From Hydractinia symbiolongicarpus (Eukaryota; Cnidaria; Hydrozoa; Anthoathecata; Hydractiniidae): a stretch of DNA of 64,000 nt. Numbering within the stretch: the first letter of the stretch is position 1; every line of letters begins with the position of its first letter. The position numbers and the translations under genes are program-made. The stretch is from NCBI RefSeq assembly GCF_029227915.1, contig NC_079885.1, forward strand, positions 11,087,001 through 11,151,000, written 5' to 3'. The notes beneath the pieces are model-generated. The model saw only the letters and a program-made list of their open reading frames with translations, was not told the DNA's origin and did no database searches. Positions 58,918 to 64,000 of this stretch are shown here, one piece after another.

Positions 58918-61900
58918 TCACTCGGAATTATTCAGTTTATTTTGCTCGACCAACCACTGATGATATGAATTAAGTTTATGGTCATTCGGCTCCACTGTTT
59001 TCCACTGCCCCAAACAAAATATACGATAAGAATCGTTGCCGTACTTTCCGATACCGTACAGTTCGATCGGATATTTCCACCGCTTGTTTAAATACTCATC
59101 TGAAAACCGAATGATATTTTTGGCTCGCCTCTGATGCAAACCTAAAGGTTCCATAAGATCTAAAGACACAACCCAATAAAACATTATTTAAATTGAAATA
59201 GGAACACAAAATCATAGTTAATTGAATGAATACAATTCTAAACTTAATATTTTTAATACTACTATTCCGATTTCATGATTAACAGCCCATCTTACCGTTT
59301 CAATATCCCACTTACTTGAACGCTACATTGTATTTGAACTTCAGCGGAAATGGTGTAGTGGTAGCGCTGTCAACTTGTAATCATAAGGTTTCAGGTTCGA
59401 GTCTCCACTCTGGCGCACTTTAAATGTAGTGTTGTCAAACCATTCGCAGCCTACTATCGACTGTCAATTGGCTTGTGTGGCAGACAAGCAAGTTAGAGCA
59501 ATGCAATATGTATTTCTAGCGAGTAATGTAACTTAGTTACAGTCGGCGGGGAAGAAGAACCAACCGTTAGGAAGGAATCCCAAAGGACATTAAAACTTTC
59601 CGTTCTAACTTCTGCTATAATTCCGAGTTGGGAAAGTTCTTAAACCTAAAATTTATATTTTGCAGAATTCCGACCAGCCGAAATATTGCACTTACAGTTG
59701 TACGCTTGACAAATGTACAGTTTAGAACGAGGCTTGTTGCTGTACTACTAAGATTACACAAACATTGAGAAAATTCTTAATCAGTAGAGGCTTTAGAGTA
59801 TACAGAGGGACTAAAAAGTTCTCAAAGGTTTAAGGAAGCTAGTTTCTGGTTATCTTGAGGATGATTTGGTGTAAGGTTAGAAATTGACTTCAAAAATTAA
59901 TAGACAGGGTGTGGGTAAGGTGATTGGGTAGTGGTTGGTTGGGTACAGGCTGGTTGGGTAGTGGTTGGTTGGGTAATGGTTGGTTGGGTGTTGGTTCGTT
60001 GGTTAGGTGAGGTAGTTGGGTGAGGTTGATTGGGTAATGGTTGGTTGGGTGTTGGTTCGTTGGTTAGGTGAGGTAGTTGGGTGAGGTTGGTTGGGTAGTG
60101 GTTGGTTGGGTAAAGGTTGGTTAGTTAGAGGTTGGTTGGGTAATGGTTGGTTGGGTGTTGGTTCGTTGGTTAGGTGAGGTAGTTGGGTGAGGTTGGTTGG
60201 GTAGTGGTTGGTTGGGTAAAGGTTGGTTAGTTAGAGGTTGGTTGGGTGAGGTTGATTGCGTAGTGGTTGGTTGGGTAGTGATTGGTTGGTAGTGGTTAGT
60301 TGGAATAAGGATGTCCATTAGGAAGGCGACTATTATGCACCAGAGATTACATTGCAACAACGAAACAAACCAACCTGCGATAACCTTCCAATCAGCGTTC
60401 ACCACACTTTCCGCTGTGGGGAATTGCTCCACAAATTTCCAAAATACCGGTTTAGCAGCTGACCCAGTGGTCTTGTTCAAAAATATTGTAGCGATAAGGA
60501 GTTGCCACGGTTTATCGTAAAGTTTTTCTTGTATAAGATTGAAGGGAGACTTTGGAGGAATGTATGACACAGTTTCATGTAAACCACGTGGAGATGAGTG
60601 TTTACTCGCTGTAGCATCTAAAAGACGAATTCGTAGAAAACTGTAACTCCTTTCATAACAGTTATATCGTACGTATAAGTATTTAATAGGTGTATCAATG
60701 CTCAAAATTCTTTTAACCTTTAACCTTGCAGTTAAATATGTAATGTTTTTCAAACTCATTTTCTTGCGCTATTATTATTTTTTATCGTTATTATTATTGA
60801 ATTTATTTACCCAGGATAACCTCTTCAGTTTCTATTGATACTGCTATCAAGGAGAGTCCTGTTAACGGGTTTCTAATGCGTTTGAAGTTCCTATTTGAGC
60901 TACGAAAGTCGTGCAAGCACAGCAATCGCGCAACTAGACAACCGCCTAAGATATTAATCCTATTCCCATGCTAAGCGCTAAGCGAAAAGGATAGATTCAC
61001 ACTTTTATAGTCTCTGGCATGCCTCGGCCGGGGTTTGTATTCAAGACCTCCCGCACTGGAGGCGAACGCTCCACCATAAGGCTACCAGCCGGTTACAAGC
61101 GTACTGGAATTTTATAGGCTAAACCAGAAGTATAACGTCGTTTTCAACCTTATTTTAAAGGGACTGGGATTGAGCGTGGCAGATGGCGCTGAACTCATAG
61201 AAGTAAACAACACAATCGCTTACTTGCTAAACTTTTTTCGCCTTTGAAATAGAAACTTTTGACTTGTTTTCTTGGTCTGCTGTTTTGTTTGTTTGTGTTT
61301 ACATTAGGTTTACGTTTTTGGGGATTAGTTTGTTTCCCACAACAATGAATGATTACTTGAGGTTGTTTGGGTTGCGTATTGTTAAGTTTTGTCACTTCTT
61401 TGTTCTGTCCAGAAATTTGCTTTGTTTGATTATCACTATAATTAACCTTCGCCTCCTTATTTATAACTGTTTTTTTCTTCATTCTTTTATTCGGAGCTGG
61501 CAGCTTTAAAGCTTTGGGTGCTGTGTATTTCTTAACAAGACGCTTAGTATTTTTGCCAGTTGTGATTTTTTCAGAGTAATTGCCAACACGGTTTAACTTC
61601 ACGTAAAAACTTCGATCGCTTATTCTTCGTGGCGTCTTTACGTATTTGTAATGGTTTCGTTCGAAAGAACATAATATTTTCGACAGTCCTTTTGTTAACG
61701 TACGACGACAATTTAGGTCATGCCTGAGTGTGCCTGATAAAACGAGTTCGACGGAGGTCTCTGGGTCAACGACATCTAAACAGAAACCAAATGTTAATTC
61801 TCGTGACGTGTTTTTTTTAAATATAAAAAATCACAAAAATTTATCTGACATTGGATTGAACTTAAAATAAAATACTTGCCACTAGTAGATATAAAATTGA

Positions 61901-63492
61901 GAAGGAAATACAATTTTATACGGCTTTTTTACATTTTTACAGATCATTCGAAGATTTGACCTTTGAGGGTTAACAAGCGTTTTCATTTGCCACTCTAATC
62001 AGGACGTGAATTAGAGAAGTTTTTTTATAAGAAACTTAAGCATTTTGGTCGAGACTGGTGTTTCTTAAAATTCGATAAATTTAGACTCTGTTTCTAAAAT
62101 TTTTCCTTACTTGACCCTAAAAATAATAATAAAAAAGGCTTTTTTGAGGTTTGCACTATGGTTTTAAGATATATGAACAAAATTTGCTATGTTTTATGTA
62201 TTTTTCTGTTATACTATAAGTTTCTTAATATCTAATATTTCTCAGCCTGCTAAAGTTTCTTAAAAGTTTCTTAAAATTTAGCCTTTCTAAGGTTCGTTAT
62301 AGACCTATACTGTGTTGTTGCAGATTGGAACAACAATTAAAGTTAGCTAGTTTATTTTTGAATTTTCAAAAAAATTATTATCCACGAAATTTTTTCCAAA
62401 AAATCACTCGCAAAAAGAAATACATGCAAAATTTTCCTTCAATTTAGTTTGCGTTGAAATATAGGACGAAAGATTTTTTTTTTTTTTTTTTTTTTTTGCT
62501 ATCGCGAAAATTTGTCAACGAAAAACTTTTCAATAAATCATTAACCAAACACACGCGCGAATGCATACAAGCATGCGCTTCCTATTCACTCCTGCAAGGA
62601 CGATAAAAAAATAGACCGTGACCGCAATGTAAAAATTTGGTACGTTTGAGAAGAAAAAAAATAGACACGTGACCGCAATGTAAAAATTTGGTACGTGTGA
62701 CAAGATGAATTGTTTTACTAATACCACACAAATATGACGTCGTCTTATGGTGACGTCATAACACTTTTAGAAGCAATTTTAATTTTTATTTTGCCTCGAC
62801 AAAATTAACCTATACTCTTTTTATTCCCTCCTTTGATCTAAAGCCAAATAGCCAAGGGTTAAATTAGTCTCAAAGTTTAGGGTGTGGAGGGGAATCAAAT
62901 TACCCCTCTTAAAAAATGGTTAAAAATTTGATGAGTGCATTTGGTTTGCTGTGGAATTTGTACCTTTTGTGCCCATAAACAAAACGACGTTAAAAATTGT
63001 TTCTCTTTACTCAATCAGCAATAACAATGGTTTTTGAATTCTTAAAAAAAATTCCATGGTAACGTCATTATACTTTAGAGGGTTCAGTTTTGCGAGTTTA
63101 TTATGTGCAAACGCTATAACACAATTCAAATTTCACACTTTTTGTATTTCTTTTCATTAACTATATTTTTAAATTCACAAAATTAAACTCTGCAAAAATT
63201 TTAATGGCTTATAAACAACAGCTTAAAAACAATGTGAGGTATTGGGTTTTTGGAAACTAAAAACATTGAGGATACTAATAAAAAATAAAAAAACTTATTT
63301 TTTTCACCAATTTTTAAATAAAAAACACAAACGATGCGCTTTTTTGAAAAAATGTGACAAATCATTGTTGTTATGGTAATGGTGAACTGATTGAGAAATA
63401 TTACGCAATGAAAAATAAAAAACAAGGAGAAATGTTAGAAATTTTAGACCTGGAAAAATTTAAATTTCATCTATATTATAATGCCCGTATAC

Positions 63493-63591
<99 letters not shown>

Positions 63592-64000
63592 ACGCAAAAC
63601 GGTAGCTTAGCTGCGCAATAGCGAGAAGCACGCAATGCGGTATAAAAAGGACGGGCGAACCCGTAGATTTTCCACGGGCTAACGACTAGTCTATATTATA
63701 ATACCCGCATACGTCTGTCTGTCTGTCACGCAAAATGGTAGCTTAGCTGCGCAATAGCGAGAAGCACGTAACGCAGTATGAAAAGGTCGGGCGAACCCGT
63801 GGATTTTCCACGGGCTAACGACTAGTAATTCATATTATCTTATCAACAATTCAAATAGCAATTTTTGAGAAATAAAAAACATAATGGATATGTGTCTGAA
63901 GCATTATCTATGTATTTAACTTTTAAAAATCGAGAACAACTATCAATTTATTAAATTTAAACTTACCTCTTGATTGAGGATGATCCGCACTACCGTAAAA
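58918..64000 (-). CDS. MBD4: MBD4-like DNA glycosylase, 3' exons (5' partial)
   Basis: Exons on the minus strand: beyond 64000 to 63967, 61775-61224, 60617-60375, 59159-58918; all junctions are phase 1 and GT-AG. The last two encode the HhH-GPD thymine/uracil glycosylase domain of MBD4: [97 protein letters not shown]. The helix-hairpin-helix glycine motif (GIGKYG) and the catalytic Asp (YGNDSY) are present. The preceding 552-bp exon is Lys/Asn/Gln-rich and disordered-looking, with SFYF near its end. Such enzymes excise T or U opposite G at methylated CpG in the nucleus. No methyl-CpG-binding domain lies within the window; it may be encoded to the right. The 2.2-kb intron 61776-63966 holds two Helitrons. 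Confidence 0.88.
59343..59420 (+). tRNA. tRNA-like sequence, probable pseudogene or SINE head
   Basis: It has an A-box-like TGGTGTAGTGGTAGCGC and a B-box-like GGTTCGAGTCT at tRNA spacing, and CTTGTAA resembling a Thr(TGT) anticodon loop. The anticodon, T and acceptor stems do not pair well, so a functional tRNA is unlikely. It lies in an intron of the MBD4-like gene, on the other strand. Confidence 0.35.
59920..60300. repeat. Minisatellite rich in GGTTGGTTGGGTA
   Basis: Variable units GGTTGGTTGGGTAGT / GGTAATG / GGTTCGTTGGTTAGGTGAGG in higher-order blocks of about 110 bases, within the intron between the two glycosylase exons. On the minus strand it translates as a spurious Thr/Asn/Gln/Pro tail to the exon. 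Confidence 0.9.
60774..61097 (-). repeat. tRNA-derived SINE
   Basis: On the minus strand from 61097: GGCTGGTAGCCTTATGGTGGAGCG with an A box, CTCCAGTGCGGGAG anticodon-like hairpin, B-box-like GGTCTTGAATAC, then an unrelated body and a tail of AATAAATTCAATAATAATAA. Its 3' body is related to 24105-24215. Confidence 0.65.
62468..62497. repeat. Poly-T tract
   Basis: About 28 consecutive T residues within the large intron. Confidence 0.9.
62600..62705. repeat. Short tandem duplication, about 55-bp units
   Basis: AAAAAATAGAC, GTGACCGCAATGTAAAAATT and TGGTACGT occur twice in the same order. Confidence 0.8.
63470..63689 (+). mobile_element. Short Helitron-type copy with expanded GTCT array
   Basis: TCTATATTATAATGCCCG start after an A; (GTCT)n of about 24 units at 63493-63590; CACGCAAAACGGTAGCTTAG; GTATAAAAAGGACGGGCG; hairpin; AACGACTAG end at 63689. 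The GTCT run appears to be an expansion of the short GTCTGTCTGTC block found in every copy. Confidence 0.8.
63690..63825 (+). mobile_element. Short Helitron-type copy, head-to-tail with the previous
   Basis: TCTATATTATAATACCCG begins at the base after CTAG of the previous copy; ends AACGACTAG followed by T. 136 bp, with only about three GTCT units. Confidence 0.8.

Noticed and set aside
59343-59420. Functional tRNA gene
   Set aside because: A and B boxes are present but the anticodon, T and acceptor stems do not pair.
60121-60374. Thr/Asn/Gln/Pro-rich C-terminal extension of the glycosylase exon
   Set aside because: It is the GGTTGGTTGGGTA minisatellite read through past a good GT donor at 60374; joining to 59159 restores the MBD4 domain.

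Overview
This is eukaryotic nuclear DNA, AT-rich and low in gene density, from an early-branching animal. A cnidarian is the best guess. Reasons: a ten-repeat galaxin-like secreted protein, animal genes with GT-AG introns (MBD4-type DNA glycosylase, KDELC/POGLUT-type glucosyltransferase), and a transposon load (Helitrons, Penelope-like elements, pogo/Tigger, tRNA-derived SINEs, foldback MITEs) of the kind seen in hydrozoan and other cnidarian genomes. I cannot fix the class. Nothing bacterial or organellar is present, and most short open frames are chance or lie in repeats.

Layout. 1-6.04 kb: little, then a head-to-tail array of minus-strand Helitron-type elements (about 1.7-6.04 kb). 6.06-8.5 kb: a decayed Penelope-like element (endonuclease and reverse transcriptase remnants, minus strand) split by a CAG...CTG-ended transposon that itself carries a SINE-like insert. 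10.2 kb: a hammerhead-ribozyme-like motif. 12.76-14.07 kb: an intronless MFS transporter. 15.4-17.8 kb: four tandem Helitron copies rich in TGACGTCA. 19.8-20.1 kb: a long ATCT microsatellite. 20.7-21.1 kb: three more Helitron copies. 22.2-28.4 kb: two convergent, intronless ACC-synthase-like PLP enzymes separated by Penelope-derived inverted repeats. 28.6-30.3 kb: a second copy of the CAG...CTG transposon. 32.2-35.0 kb: a pogo-type element with another transposon nested in it. 36.2-37.5 kb (minus): a glutamate-receptor-like channel carrying a K+ channel filter (TVGYGD). 40.2-41.9 kb (minus): a galaxin-like secreted protein in two exons. 46.8-55.8 kb (plus): a complete ten-exon POGLUT2/3-like gene ending in HEEL. 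58.9-64.0 kb (minus): the 3' exons of an MBD4-like thymine/uracil DNA glycosylase gene that runs off the right edge.

The genes are ordinary unlinked eukaryotic loci, not an operon. The only obvious relationship is the duplicated ACC-synthase-like pair. The most unusual single gene is the K+-filter glutamate-receptor-like channel. The most unusual structural feature is the set of precise CTAG|TC head-to-tail Helitron junctions. Several genes have a 3' splice-acceptor-like site very close to the start codon, which fits either 5'UTR introns or spliced-leader trans-splicing.
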